Positions 41,198 through 49,106 of a DNA stretch of 64,000 nucleotides are shown one piece after another; the first letter of the stretch is position 1; each line of letters opens with the position of its first letter. Under the pieces are notes generated by a model. That model saw nothing but the letters and a program-made list of their open reading frames with translations. It ran no database searches and had not been told where the DNA came from. This stretch comes from Solirubrobacter taibaiensis. Its GTDB lineage: Bacteria; Actinomycetota; Thermoleophilia; Solirubrobacterales; Solirubrobacteraceae. Location: contig JAPDDQ010000025.1 in assembly GCA_027587225.1 (NCBI GenBank), positions 42,382 through 106,381 on the forward strand. Direction: 5' to 3'. The translations under genes and the position numbers were made by a program.

Positions 41198-42172
41198 GCG
41201 CGTAATCGTCACTTTGCTCAGCCCGCGCGGCGCATCGGGGTTCAGGCCCTTGCGCAGCGCGAGCTCGAGCGCGAGCTGCTGACCGCGCACCGAGGCGGCG
41301 ATCGGGGCGAGGGCCTCCGGCAGGCCGCCGACCCTGGGCATGAGCTGGACGTCGGCGCCGCGCTGCTGGAGCGCCTCGACCGCCTCGTCCACGTCCGCGG
41401 CGGCCGGACCCTCGGCGCGCAGCGCCAGGACCGCGGCGCCCGGGTCCACAGCCGCGATCGGGCCGTGCAGGAAGTCGGCGACCGAGAAGCCCTGGGCGGA
41501 CACGAGCGCGGTCTCACGCACCTTCAGCGCGGTCTCCAGCGCGGCGGAGAACATCCACCCCCGCGCGGTGACCACGAGCTGGTCGATCTCGGCCCAGCGG
41601 TCGGCGAGGTCCGCCATCCCCGCCGGGTCGGCGAGCACGCCCGCCACGGCGTCGGGCACCGTCGCGAGCTCGTCGTCTGTCCACGGCACGTCGCCGAGCG
41701 CGTCCGCGAGCACGGCGAACGCCGCCATCTGGGCGGTGTAGGTCTTGGTCGCGGGCACGGCGTTCTCCGCGCCCGCGCCGAGCTCGATCACGGTTTCCGC
41801 CGCCTCCGCGAGCGGGGAGTCGCCGTTGTTGGTGATCGCGATCGCATGGCCGCCGGTGGCCCGCAGGCGCTCCACGACGTCGACGATCTCCGGCGTCTTC
41901 CCCGACTGGGAGACGCCGACCACGAGCCAGCCGCTCGCGTCGGTCTGAGCCCCATAGCGCGTGAACAGGCTCGGGGCCGCGAGCGCGACCGGCCGGCGCG
42001 TCGCGAGCTCGAGCAGGTAGCGGCCGTAGACGGCCGCGTGATCGGAAGAACCGCGGGCGACGATGATCGTGCCTGCGGGCTCCTCCAAGCCCACCTCAAT
42101 CCGGCGAGACAGCAGCCGAGCGAGCACTTCCGGCTGCTCTGCCATCTCCCGGAGCATGTCTGATCCTGGCAT
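41195..42172 (-). CDS. SIS-domain sugar-phosphate isomerase/aminotransferase-like protein
   Basis: A 325-aa protein with two SIS (sugar isomerase) domains. The first contains IIVARGSSDHAAVYGRYLLE and VVGVSQSGKTPEIVDVVE, the phosphosugar-binding Ser-rich loops; the second has the FLHGPIAAVDPGAAVLAL segment as in the GlmS isomerase half. The opening MLREMAEQPEVLARLL also resembles the GlmS and AgaS/FrlB families. It lacks a glutaminase domain, so it is more likely a deaminase or isomerase of amino-sugar phosphates. It converges on lipA at the shared palindrome; TAGGGT lies 8 bp before its start. Confidence 0.88.
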   Translation of the reverse strand: MPGSDMLREMAEQPEVLARLLSRRIEVGLEEPAGTIIVARGSSDHAAVYGRYLLELATRRPVALAAPSLFTRYGAQTDASGWLVVGVSQSGKTPEIVDVVERLRATGGHAIAITNNGDSPLAEAAETVIELGAGAENAVPATKTYTAQMAAFAVLADALGDVPWTDDELATVPDAVAGVLADPAGMADLADRWAEIDQLVVTARGWMFSAALETALKVRETALVSAQGFSVADFLHGPIAAVDPGAAVLALRAEGPAAADVDEAVEALQQRGADVQLMPRVGGLPEALAPIAASVRGQQLALELALRKGLNPDAPRGLSKVTITR

Positions 42173-42180
42173 CGTCGTCG

Positions 42181-42186
42181 ACCCTA
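42181..42186 (-). promoter_or_regulatory. Candidate -10 element (TAGGGT) for a leaderless transcript of the SIS gene
   Basis: On the minus strand TAGGGTCG lies 8 bp before the ATG of the SIS-domain gene, with no Shine-Dalgarno sequence. It is the same octamer as before array members 1 and 6 and the 1497-aa protein. The divergent rhomboid gene starts 22 bp away on the other strand. Confidence 0.45.
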
Positions 42187-42208
42187 GCGGCTACCGTTTC
42201 ACGGCCGG

Positions 42209-42937
42209 ATGCTCCCGCTGCGCGACAACATCCCGACCAGCCGGACGCCGTACGTCACGTACGTCTTCATCGCGGCGAACATCCTCGTCTACTTCTTCTG
42301 GCAGAAGGGCGGGTTCTCGCTCAACGGCCCGGACTCGCTCCACTATCAGTGCCAGTTGCTCGAGTGGGCGGCGACCCCGGACGAGTTCACGGGGAACAAG
42401 CAGCCGCTCCCCACGGAGTGCGGCACGGACAACGCGCCGACGCTGCTCACGCCGTTCAGCTCGATGTTCATGCACGGTGGCCTGCTCCACCTCGGCGGCA
42501 ACATGCTGTTCCTGTGGATCTTCGGCAACAACGTCGAGGACGCCACGGGCCACGTGAAGTTCGTCCTCTTCTACCTGCTCGGCGGCCTCGCGGCGCTGGC
42601 GCTGCACGTGGTGACGGACTTCAACTCCACCACACCGACCCTCGGCGCCTCGGGCGCGATCGCCGCGGTCCTGGGCGCCTACGCGCTGCTTTTCCCGCGA
42701 GCCCGCGTGGTGACGGTGATCTTCATCGTGTTCTTCTTCACGATCCTGGAGCTGCCAGCGTTGCTCGTGCTCGGCGGCTGGTTCGTCCTGCAGGCGCTGT
42801 CGGCCTCGATGGACGCCACCGGCGGCGTGGCCTACTTCGCCCACATCGGCGGGTTCATCTTCGGGCTCGTGGCCATTCGTCTATTCGCCGGTAAAGAGCG
42901 CACCAAACGGCAGAACGACCGTTTGTATACACGGTGA
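42209..42937 (+). CDS. Rhomboid-family intramembrane serine protease
   Basis: A 242-aa protein with six or seven membrane helices. The catalytic pair is Ser148 in GASGA and His212 in AHIGGFIFG. The HGGLLHLGGNM block gives His89/His94 and Asn98, which form the oxyanion site in known rhomboids. All active-site residues are present, so it should be active and cleave a membrane protein within the bilayer. A loop of about 40 residues after helix 1 contains two Cys. The dacA-like gene overlaps its stop (TGATG). Confidence 0.93.
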   Translation: MLPLRDNIPTSRTPYVTYVFIAANILVYFFWQKGGFSLNGPDSLHYQCQLLEWAATPDEFTGNKQPLPTECGTDNAPTLLTPFSSMFMHGGLLHLGGNMLFLWIFGNNVEDATGHVKFVLFYLLGGLAALALHVVTDFNSTTPTLGASGAIAAVLGAYALLFPRARVVTVIFIVFFFTILELPALLVLGGWFVLQALSASMDATGGVAYFAHIGGFIFGLVAIRLFAGKERTKRQNDRLYTR

Positions 42938-43899
42938 TGCGACGGGCATTGATGACACTGGTCGCGCTGGCGCTGTTCGCCACCGCGGGCTACCTCTTCT
43001 TCTTCCGAGACGGCGGGGAGTCGCCCCAGGCGCGCACGCCGGCGGGCACCGGTGCGCTCGAGGACTCCTCGACGACGCCGCTCGTCAGTGGCGGCACGGC
43101 GCCGTCGCCGCTCGCCGTGCGCCTCGATAGCGCCGTCGACCCGATCCAGATCGACTTCAAGAAGCCGCCCAAGTCGGCCGTGGTCTTCGACCTGGACACG
43201 GGCAAGGTGCTCTGGCGGCGCAACCCGACCAAGGTCCTGCCGATCGCGTCGCTGACGAAGATGATGACCGCGCTGGTGGTCGTCGAGCGCGTGCCCGAGG
43301 GCTCGAAGGTCAAGATCACCAACGAGTCCCTCCGATACACGGGTTCGGGCGTGGGCGTGCTCCCGCGCGGCAAGTGGATCGGCGTCAACACGATGCTGCA
43401 CGGGCTGATGTTGCCGTCCGGCAACGACGCGGCCATCGCGCTCGCCCAGCGCGCGGCGCGCGGGAGCGAGAAGCGCTTCGTGCGCTACATGAACGAGCAG
43501 GCCGAGCAGCTCGGCCTCAAGTGCACGCACTTCGCCTCCTCCAGCGGCATCGTGGACAAGGGCAACCACTCGTGCGCGGCCGACCTCGCGGCGATCGCCC
43601 GCGCCATCATGCGCGAGCCGCGCCTCACGCGGGTGGTCAAGCGCCGTCAGGCGATCCTGCCGTTCCCGATCAAGGGCGGCCGCCTGTGGCTCTACAACCA
43701 CAACCCGCTCCTGCGAGCGAACTATCCCGGCACCACGGGGCTGAAGACCGGCTACACGGATGCGGCGGGCCGCTGTCTGGTGGCCACCGCACGGCGCGGC
43801 AACGTCAAGCTCGGTGTCGTCCTGCTGGACTCGCCCGACCCCGGCAAGCAGGCGATGCAGTTGCTCGACCGAGGCTGGAAGGCCTCATCCACGGAGTAA
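42937..43899 (+). CDS. D-alanyl-D-alanine carboxypeptidase (S11 family)
   Basis: A penicillin-binding protein that removes the terminal D-Ala of peptidoglycan stem peptides outside the membrane. A 320-aa protein with an N-terminal signal anchor (LMTLVALALFATAGYLFFF). The three active-site motifs are Ser105-x-x-Lys108 (SLTK), Ser161-Gly-Asn (SGN) and Lys270-Thr-Gly (KTG). No C-terminal amphipathic anchor is evident. It starts with ATG overlapping the rhomboid TGA; a GTG one codon earlier is an alternative. Coupling to a rhomboid protease suggests an envelope-linked operon. Confidence 0.93.
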   Translation: MRRALMTLVALALFATAGYLFFFRDGGESPQARTPAGTGALEDSSTTPLVSGGTAPSPLAVRLDSAVDPIQIDFKKPPKSAVVFDLDTGKVLWRRNPTKVLPIASLTKMMTALVVVERVPEGSKVKITNESLRYTGSGVGVLPRGKWIGVNTMLHGLMLPSGNDAAIALAQRAARGSEKRFVRYMNEQAEQLGLKCTHFASSSGIVDKGNHSCAADLAAIARAIMREPRLTRVVKRRQAILPFPIKGGRLWLYNHNPLLRANYPGTTGLKTGYTDAAGRCLVATARRGNVKLGVVLLDSPDPGKQAMQLLDRGWKASSTE

Positions 43900-43917
43900 T
43901 GGGGTAGGCCCGCAGCC

Positions 43918-44883
43918 GTGGCCTCTCCTGAGGTAGTTCGTCAACGCCGTATCGTCGCCGTCGTGGCGCTGGCCGTGTTCGCGGCGCTCGTCGTGTTCCT
44001 GGTGACCCAGCTCACCGGCTCTGACGCGGCCGAACCGCAGCGCACCGCCGACGGCGCGGAGGCCGAGCAGGGTGAGCCGACGCCGACACCCGAGCCGCTC
44101 GTGGAGCTCCCGCGCGGCGGGCGAAAGATCCTTCCGGACTACCGCGTCGTCGCCTATTACGGGGCACCGCAGGACGACGAGCTGGGCGCGCTGGGGATCG
44201 GTTCGCCGGCCTCCGCCGTCAAGAAGCTCAACGCGCAGGCGAAGGGCTACGCCCGCAAGACGCGGCCAGTGATGCCCGCGCTGGAGCTGATCGCAGTCGT
44301 CGCGGCCGCGCACCCGGAGGAGGGCGGGCGCTACAACCTGCGCCAGTCCGACAAGGTCATCCGGAAGTACCTGAAGGCCGCGCGCAAGGCCAAGGCGCTG
44401 CTCATCCTCGACATCCAGCCTGGCCGCAGCGACTTCTTCACCGAGACCAAGCGGCTCCGCAAGTGGCTCAAGGAGCCGGACGTCTCGCTCGCGCTGGACC
44501 CGGAGTGGCGGATGGGCCCGGACGAGGTGCCCGGCCAGGTGATCGGCAGCGTCACCGCGCAGGAGATCAACGTGACCACGGACTGGCTGAACAAGCTGAC
44601 CAAGCGGGAGAAGCTGCCGCAGAAGCTGGTGCTCATCCACCAGTTCACCGACGACATGGTCCCCGAGAAGGAGATCAAGGAGCGCAGCGAGCTCTCGATC
44701 GTGCTCAACGTCGACGGCTTCGGCACGCAGTCGCTGAAGGTCGCCAAGTACAAGGAGTTCACGAAGCAGGCAACCGGCCTGCGCCACGGCTTCAAGCTGT
44801 TCTACAAGGAGGACCTGGGCACGATGACGCCGGCGGCGGTCATGCGCCTGCAGCCCAGGCCCGACGTGGTCGTGTACGAATAG
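43918..44883 (+). CDS. Conserved secreted or membrane-anchored protein of unknown function, probable alpha/beta barrel
   Basis: I cannot name this 321-aa protein. Residues 10-32 are a signal anchor (IVAVVALAVFAALVVFLV), followed by a disordered Glu/Pro/Thr spacer. From about residue 75, strands alternate with helices in the manner of a TIM barrel: VVAYYGAP, PALELIAVV, ALLILDIQPGRSDF, VSLALDPEWRMG, KLVLIHQF, SIVLNVDGFG and HGFKLFYKED. The acid-bearing strand ends (LDIQ, LDPEW, NVDGFG) look like a catalytic or sugar-binding site, and a glycosidase-like fold is a fair guess. It lies in a cell-wall gene context. Confidence 0.75.
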   Translation: MASPEVVRQRRIVAVVALAVFAALVVFLVTQLTGSDAAEPQRTADGAEAEQGEPTPTPEPLVELPRGGRKILPDYRVVAYYGAPQDDELGALGIGSPASAVKKLNAQAKGYARKTRPVMPALELIAVVAAAHPEEGGRYNLRQSDKVIRKYLKAARKAKALLILDIQPGRSDFFTETKRLRKWLKEPDVSLALDPEWRMGPDEVPGQVIGSVTAQEINVTTDWLNKLTKREKLPQKLVLIHQFTDDMVPEKEIKERSELSIVLNVDGFGTQSLKVAKYKEFTKQATGLRHGFKLFYKEDLGTMTPAAVMRLQPRPDVVVYE

Positions 44884-44886
44884 GCG

Positions 44887-45537
44887 ATGGCGCTCGGCCG
44901 TCGCGGACGCGAGACGGAACAGCAGGTTCGGGATTTGAAGGCCGAGCTCGGCGGCCTGCGCGAGCGCGTCTCACGGCTCGACGAAGCCGAGGAGCAGGCG
45001 CAGATCGCGCTGGAGCTCTACGACGGGATCGCGCGCTCGCTGCACGCCATCGCCGTCGAGGCGGCGAACGCCGAGCAGCCCGCCATCACCCGGATCGCGG
45101 ACGAGGCCCTGGGTGAGCTCGACCGCCTGCGCGGGATGCTCCGCGCCGCCGACGACGACGAGACCGAGCGCAGCCTCATGCAGGTCGCGACCCTGGTCGA
45201 GCGGGCTCGCGAGGGCGGGATGCCCGTGACCCTGCACGTCGAGGGCTCGCCGCGCCGGGTGGCCCGCAGCCTCGACGCGGCGGCGTTCCGGATCGTCCAG
45301 GAGGCGCTGCGCAACGTGCACCGGCACGCGAACGGCCAGCCCGCCAGCGTGCGCGTGATCTGGCGCGACGACGTACTCGGCGTGCAGGTCCGCAACACGG
45401 GCGGCCCGGCCGAGGGCGGCAGCGACGGGCGGGGGCTGGCGGTCATGCGCGAACGTGTGGAGTTCCACGGCGGCGACCTGCGGGCCGGCGCCCTCCCGAG
45501 CGGCGGCTACGAGGTCACGGCGCGATTGCCCCTCTAA
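44887..45537 (+). CDS. Histidine-kinase-like ATPase lacking the phospho-acceptor histidine
   Basis: A 216-aa soluble protein. A coiled coil (about 8-40) leads to a HisKA_3-type helix, ALELYDGIARSLHAI, in which Tyr45 stands where NarL-type kinases have the phosphorylated His (LHDG). The ATP domain still has an N-box-like IVQEALRNVHRHA, NTGGPAEGG and the closing GRGLAVMRERVEFHGG. It therefore probably binds ATP but cannot autophosphorylate at the usual site; it may act as a scaffold, a regulator of another kinase or an anti-sigma-type kinase. It starts 3 bp after the preceding gene. No response regulator is nearby. Confidence 0.82.
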   Translation: MALGRRGRETEQQVRDLKAELGGLRERVSRLDEAEEQAQIALELYDGIARSLHAIAVEAANAEQPAITRIADEALGELDRLRGMLRAADDDETERSLMQVATLVERAREGGMPVTLHVEGSPRRVARSLDAAAFRIVQEALRNVHRHANGQPASVRVIWRDDVLGVQVRNTGGPAEGGSDGRGLAVMRERVEFHGGDLRAGALPSGGYEVTARLPL

Positions 45538-45580
45538 GTGTCGTTTCGCACGAATACCGGTCGGGTATTCGGTCTGACAC
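45538..45580. promoter_or_regulatory. Nested inverted repeat upstream of the DUF485-symporter operon
   Basis: CGAATACC (45551-45558) and GGTATTCG (45564-45571) form a perfect 8-bp inverted repeat with a 5-base centre. It is framed by GTGTC (45538-45542) and GACAC (45576-45580). It begins right after the stop codon of the preceding gene and ends 35 bp before the DUF485 start. It may be an operator for the acetate-transport genes or a hairpin that ends the upstream transcript; no T-run follows. Confidence 0.5.
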
Positions 45581-45615
45581 TTGAAGTCTGGCTCTCAAAG
45601 GGGGAGCAGCCACTC

Positions 45616-45927
45616 ATGAGCAGTCTTGCCGAGCCCAACTGGGAGGCCCTGGCTCGCGATCCGGAGTTCCGTGCGCTTGTCGCGAGCCGCAGAAGATTCG
45701 TCGCGATCGGGACCGCGTTCTACAGCGCGTACCTCATCGCGTTCTTGGCCTTGTTGGGCTATGCGAAGGACTTCATGGCGAACGAGATCCTCGGGATCTC
45801 ACTGGCGCTGTGGGGTGGCCTGAGCATCTGCGCGCTGACTGTGGTGATGGCGTGGCTGTACGCCCGCCGCGCCGGTGAGTGGGAAGCGATGGCCGCGCGC
45901 GTCGTCGAGGGGGCGGGGCGTCGATGA
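45616..45927 (+). CDS. DUF485 membrane protein, partner of the acetate symporter
   Basis: A 103-aa protein with two membrane helices (FVAIGTAFYSAYLIAFLALLG and ISLALWGGLSICALTVVMAWLY), preceded by PEFRALVASRRRF, the DUF485 signature. The family, including E. coli YjcH, is nearly always encoded just before ActP-type symporters, as here (ATGA overlap with the next gene). I chose the ATG with GGGGGAG upstream; the longer frame would run through the inverted repeat. Confidence 0.92.
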   Translation: MSSLAEPNWEALARDPEFRALVASRRRFVAIGTAFYSAYLIAFLALLGYAKDFMANEILGISLALWGGLSICALTVVMAWLYARRAGEWEAMAARVVEGAGRR

Positions 45928-47564
45928 ACTCCCTCTTCGCCGCGACCGGCGACTTCAACTCGCTCGCCGTCGGCGTCTTCGCCTGCGTGCTGGCGGTAAC
46001 GCTGCTGATCACGCGCTGGGCCGCGAAGCGGACCCACAGCGCGACCGAGTTCTACGCCGCGGGCCGGGGCATCTCCGGGCGCGCCAACGGCGTCGCGACG
46101 GCGGGCGACTACCTGAGCGCCTCGACCTTCCTGGGCTACGCGGGCCTGATGTACCTGTACGGCTTCGACGGCTGGATCATCGGCCTCGGCGCGTGCCTGA
46201 GCTTCCTGCCCGTGCTCTACCTGCTCGCCGAGCGGATGCGCAACGCCGGCAAGTTCACCGTCGCCGACGTGCTGGCGTTCCGCCTGAAGGCCCGGCCCGT
46301 CCGGGTCGCGACCGCGATCAACACGCTGCTGATCTCCGGCATCTACCTGGTCGCGCAGCTCGTCGGCGCGGGCGCCGTGATCGAGGCGCTGGCCGGCATC
46401 AGCTTCCCGGTCGCCGTGATGATCTGCGGCGTCTTCATGGTCGTCTACGTCGTGTTCGGTGGCATGCTCGCGACCACCTGGGTGCAGATCATCAAGGCCG
46501 TGATGCTGATGATCGCGGGCGTCGCCGTCTCCGTCGCCGTGCTCGCGAAGTTCAGCTTCAACCCCGCCACCCTGCTCGACGCCGCGGCCGCCAACCACCC
46601 CGACGGCGACGCGATCAAGGGTCCCGGCACGTACCTCACGTCGCCGATCCTCGTGATCTCCACCGGCTTGACGATCTTCATCGGCACCGCCGGCCTGCCG
46701 CACATCCTCACGCGCTTCTTCACCGTGCCGGACTCCAACGCGGCCCGCAAGTCCGTGCTCTACACGATCGGGATCATCGCCAGCTTCACGGCGATGGTGA
46801 CGATCATCGGCTTCGGCGCGCGGGCGATCCTGGGCCAGGGCGCTTCGGAGGCCGTCGGCAAGGGCGGCAACAACGCGGCGCCGCTGCTCGCGGGTGAGCT
46901 CGGTGGCGGCATCGGCACCGTCGGCGGCGACATCGCGCTGGCGCTGTTCTCCGCCGCCGCCTTCGCGACGATCCTCGCGGTCGTCGCGGGGCTCGTGATC
47001 GCGTCGGCGGGCGCGATCGCCCACGACCTGTACAAGAACGTCCTCGGGCGCGGTACCGAGGGCGGCGAGCGCAAGGTCGCGAGGATCGCGTCGGTCGGCG
47101 TCGGCGTGGCCGCGATCCTCGGCACGCTCGCCGTCGGCTCCGGCTTCAACGTCACCGTGCTCGTGAGCATGGCGTTCGTGTTCGCCGCGAGCGCGAACTT
47201 CCCGCCGCTCATCCTCGCGCTGCTGTGGCGGCGCTTCAACACCACCGGCGCGCTGACCGGCATCGCCTTCGGCATCACCGCCTCCGTCGTGATGATCGTG
47301 CTCAGCCCGCCCGTGTGGCCCGGCCCCGACTCGCAGGGTTCGCCCTCGTCGTTGACGTTCCCGGGCCTGGTCACGATTCCGATCGGGTTCCTCGGCTGCT
47401 GGCTGGGCACCATGCTCAGCGCCCGAGAGGAGACGACGGACGCCACCTACGACGAGCTGCTCGTGCGCTCGGAGACCGGCATCGGCTCTGAGGGAGGGCC
47501 TCAGCCGCACCGGTCAGGCCGTTTCGAGCGGGACACCGAGCCGTCGACGGTGGACGTGCGTTAG
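45924..47564 (+). CDS. Sodium:solute symporter, acetate/monocarboxylate permease (ActP-like)
   Basis: A 546-aa SSS-family carrier with about 13 helices. ATEFYAAGRGISGRANGVATAGDYLSAS (quoted here only as the region around residues 33-60) is the ActP/cation-acetate symporter signature, followed by STFLGYAGLMYLYGFDGW, FGGMLATTWVQIIKA, TAGLPHILTRFFTVPD and AVVAGLVIASAGAIAHDLY. It imports acetate or related short carboxylates with sodium. The partner DUF485 gene precedes it. Its stop overlaps the converging gene by 4 bp. The C-terminal tail of about 45 residues is cytoplasmic and charged. Confidence 0.92.
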   Translation: MNSLFAATGDFNSLAVGVFACVLAVTLLITRWAAKRTHSATEFYAAGRGISGRANGVATAGDYLSASTFLGYAGLMYLYGFDGWIIGLGACLSFLPVLYLLAERMRNAGKFTVADVLAFRLKARPVRVATAINTLLISGIYLVAQLVGAGAVIEALAGISFPVAVMICGVFMVVYVVFGGMLATTWVQIIKAVMLMIAGVAVSVAVLAKFSFNPATLLDAAAANHPDGDAIKGPGTYLTSPILVISTGLTIFIGTAGLPHILTRFFTVPDSNAARKSVLYTIGIIASFTAMVTIIGFGARAILGQGASEAVGKGGNNAAPLLAGELGGGIGTVGGDIALALFSAAAFATILAVVAGLVIASAGAIAHDLYKNVLGRGTEGGERKVARIASVGVGVAAILGTLAVGSGFNVTVLVSMAFVFAASANFPPLILALLWRRFNTTGALTGIAFGITASVVMIVLSPPVWPGPDSQGSPSSLTFPGLVTIPIGFLGCWLGTMLSAREETTDATYDELLVRSETGIGSEGGPQPHRSGRFERDTEPSTVDVR

Positions 47565-48145
47565 CGAGGCTTGCGTCGAGCGAGCTTGCTCATCAGACCG
47601 CGTCGTGGCACGCCCGCGACGCGGTCGATGGTCTCGCGCAGCGCGTCGAGCGCTCGCTCGGAGTCGGCTTCCAGGTGCCAGACGGCTTCCTCGGCACCGG
47701 GGGTCCAGCGGACCGTCGCGTACTCGTGCGGGCCGTAGAAGCGGTGGATGACGAGCGCGTCGGTCCGCGTGACGGGACCTCGGCGCAAAGCCAGCCGTGC
47801 GAGCGAGGCGTCGTCGAGGACCGGCCCGGTCGCGCTCAGGTGCAGCCCGCGCAGGCGCTGCGCCGCGACGAGGTCGAACGCGAAGTTCGAGAACGAGACG
47901 GACACGAGGCCCTCGTCGTCGTGGTACACGGGCGGATCGTCGCCCTCGTCCACGTAGACGTAGAACTCCGGCGCCACGCGGAGCCGCTGCTCGTCCACCT
48001 CCAGCTCCTCGAGCTGGCCGAGCACGAACCACTCGACGACGGCGGCCGGGTAGGTCACCGCGCGCTCGGGCAGCATCCGTTCACGCTCGGGGGCGGCGCT
48101 GAGCAGGTCCAGCGCCGCCGAGTGGTACTCAGCCTCCGGCGGCAC
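47561..48145 (-). CDS. Hypothetical soluble protein
   Basis: I do not recognise this protein, of 194 aa with the GTG start used here. It is hydrophilic, rich in acidic residues and probably alpha/beta, with segments EFYVYVDEGDDPPVYHDDEG and FYGPHEYATVRWTPG and a basic tail (SKLARRKPR). An earlier GTG at 48181 would give 206 aa but overlap the ROK gene by 53 bp instead of 17; the choice is uncertain. It follows the ROK kinase on the same strand. Confidence 0.65.
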   Translation of the reverse strand: MPPEAEYHSAALDLLSAAPERERMLPERAVTYPAAVVEWFVLGQLEELEVDEQRLRVAPEFYVYVDEGDDPPVYHDDEGLVSVSFSNFAFDLVAAQRLRGLHLSATGPVLDDASLARLALRRGPVTRTDALVIHRFYGPHEYATVRWTPGAEEAVWHLEADSERALDALRETIDRVAGVPRRGLMSKLARRKPR

Positions 48146-49106
48146 GCCGTGAAGCCAGCAGTGCCCCGCCGTGGGCGCCACCGAGGTCGCCGAGCTCAGC
48201 GAGCATCACCGCGGGCGGGTCCTCGTCCACGAACAGGTGCGGGATCATCGCCTCGCGGATGCGCTCCACCCAGTCCTCGCCGAGCCGGATGCCGAGCCCG
48301 CCGCCGATCACGACCGCTTCCGGGTCCAGCAGGTTGACCGCGGAGGCCACGCCGGCGCCGAGCGCCTCGACGGCGTCCTCGAGCAGCTCGAGGGCCATCT
48401 GGTCGTCGCGCGCTAGTGCCCGCTCCCAGATGCCGGAGGACAAGCGGTCGCGGCCGCGCTCCTCCATGATCTCGAACAGGACCGTCTTCTCCTTCTGCTC
48501 CACCCGCCGGCGCGCGCGGGCCTCCATCGCGCCGCGGCCCGCGTAGGCCTCCATGCAGCCGCGGCGACCGCAGCCGCACTTGGCGCCGTTGATCCGCACC
48601 ACCATGTGGCCGATCTCGCCCGCCGTCTTGCGGCCGACCCACTGGTGGCCGTCGAGGATGAGCCCACCGCCGACGCCGGTGCCCCAGAACACGCCGAGCA
48701 GCGTCTGGAAGTCCTTCGCCGCCCCGATCTGGAACTCCGCGTCCGTCGCCAGGTCCACGTCGTTGCCGAGGCTGACCGGCGCGTTGAGCTCCTTCTCGAG
48801 CGCCTTGCGCAGGTTGAAGGTGCCGCTCCACTCGCTCAGGTTCATCGCACCCGCGACGGTGCCCTTCTTGTCGTCCACGCTGCCCGGCGAGCCGACGCCC
48901 ACACCCGCGAGATCGGAGGTCTTGAGCCCCGCCTCCTCGAGCGACTCGATCAGCACCTCGGCCATCCGCGCGGCGATCGCCTTCGGACCGCCCTTGAGCG
49001 GCGTCTGATCGCGCTTGTGGCCGAGGACCGTATTGTCGGCGCCCTCGTCCACGACCGCGGCCTGGATCTTGGTCCCGCCGAGGTCGATCCCTCCGTAGAT
49101 GGCCAT
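48129..49106 (-). CDS. ROK-family sugar kinase, probably glucokinase
   Basis: A 325-aa ROK-family kinase. The ATP-phosphate loop is GGIDLGGTKIQAAV at the start; VGVGSPGSVD, LGNDVDLATDAE (catalytic Asp in NDVD) and the zinc site GHMVV...CGCGRRGCMEAYAG are intact. The actinobacterial glucokinases have this zinc motif. No DNA-binding domain is attached, so it is an enzyme and not a ROK repressor. Long insertions such as RRVEQKEKTVLFEIMEERG follow the zinc motif. The start codon is the ATG beginning MAIYGGIDLGG; longer frames upstream run into the divergent gene. TAAGCT lies 7 bp before the start. Confidence 0.9.
   Translation of the reverse strand: MAIYGGIDLGGTKIQAAVVDEGADNTVLGHKRDQTPLKGGPKAIAARMAEVLIESLEEAGLKTSDLAGVGVGSPGSVDDKKGTVAGAMNLSEWSGTFNLRKALEKELNAPVSLGNDVDLATDAEFQIGAAKDFQTLLGVFWGTGVGGGLILDGHQWVGRKTAGEIGHMVVRINGAKCGCGRRGCMEAYAGRGAMEARARRRVEQKEKTVLFEIMEERGRDRLSSGIWERALARDDQMALELLEDAVEALGAGVASAVNLLDPEAVVIGGGLGIRLGEDWVERIREAMIPHLFVDEDPPAVMLAELGDLGGAHGGALLASRRAAGG

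Noticed and set aside
45759..47510. A 583-aa minus-strand open frame opposite the acetate symporter
   Set aside because: Its composition is Arg/Asp/His low complexity, whereas the plus strand encodes an unmistakable sodium:solute symporter.
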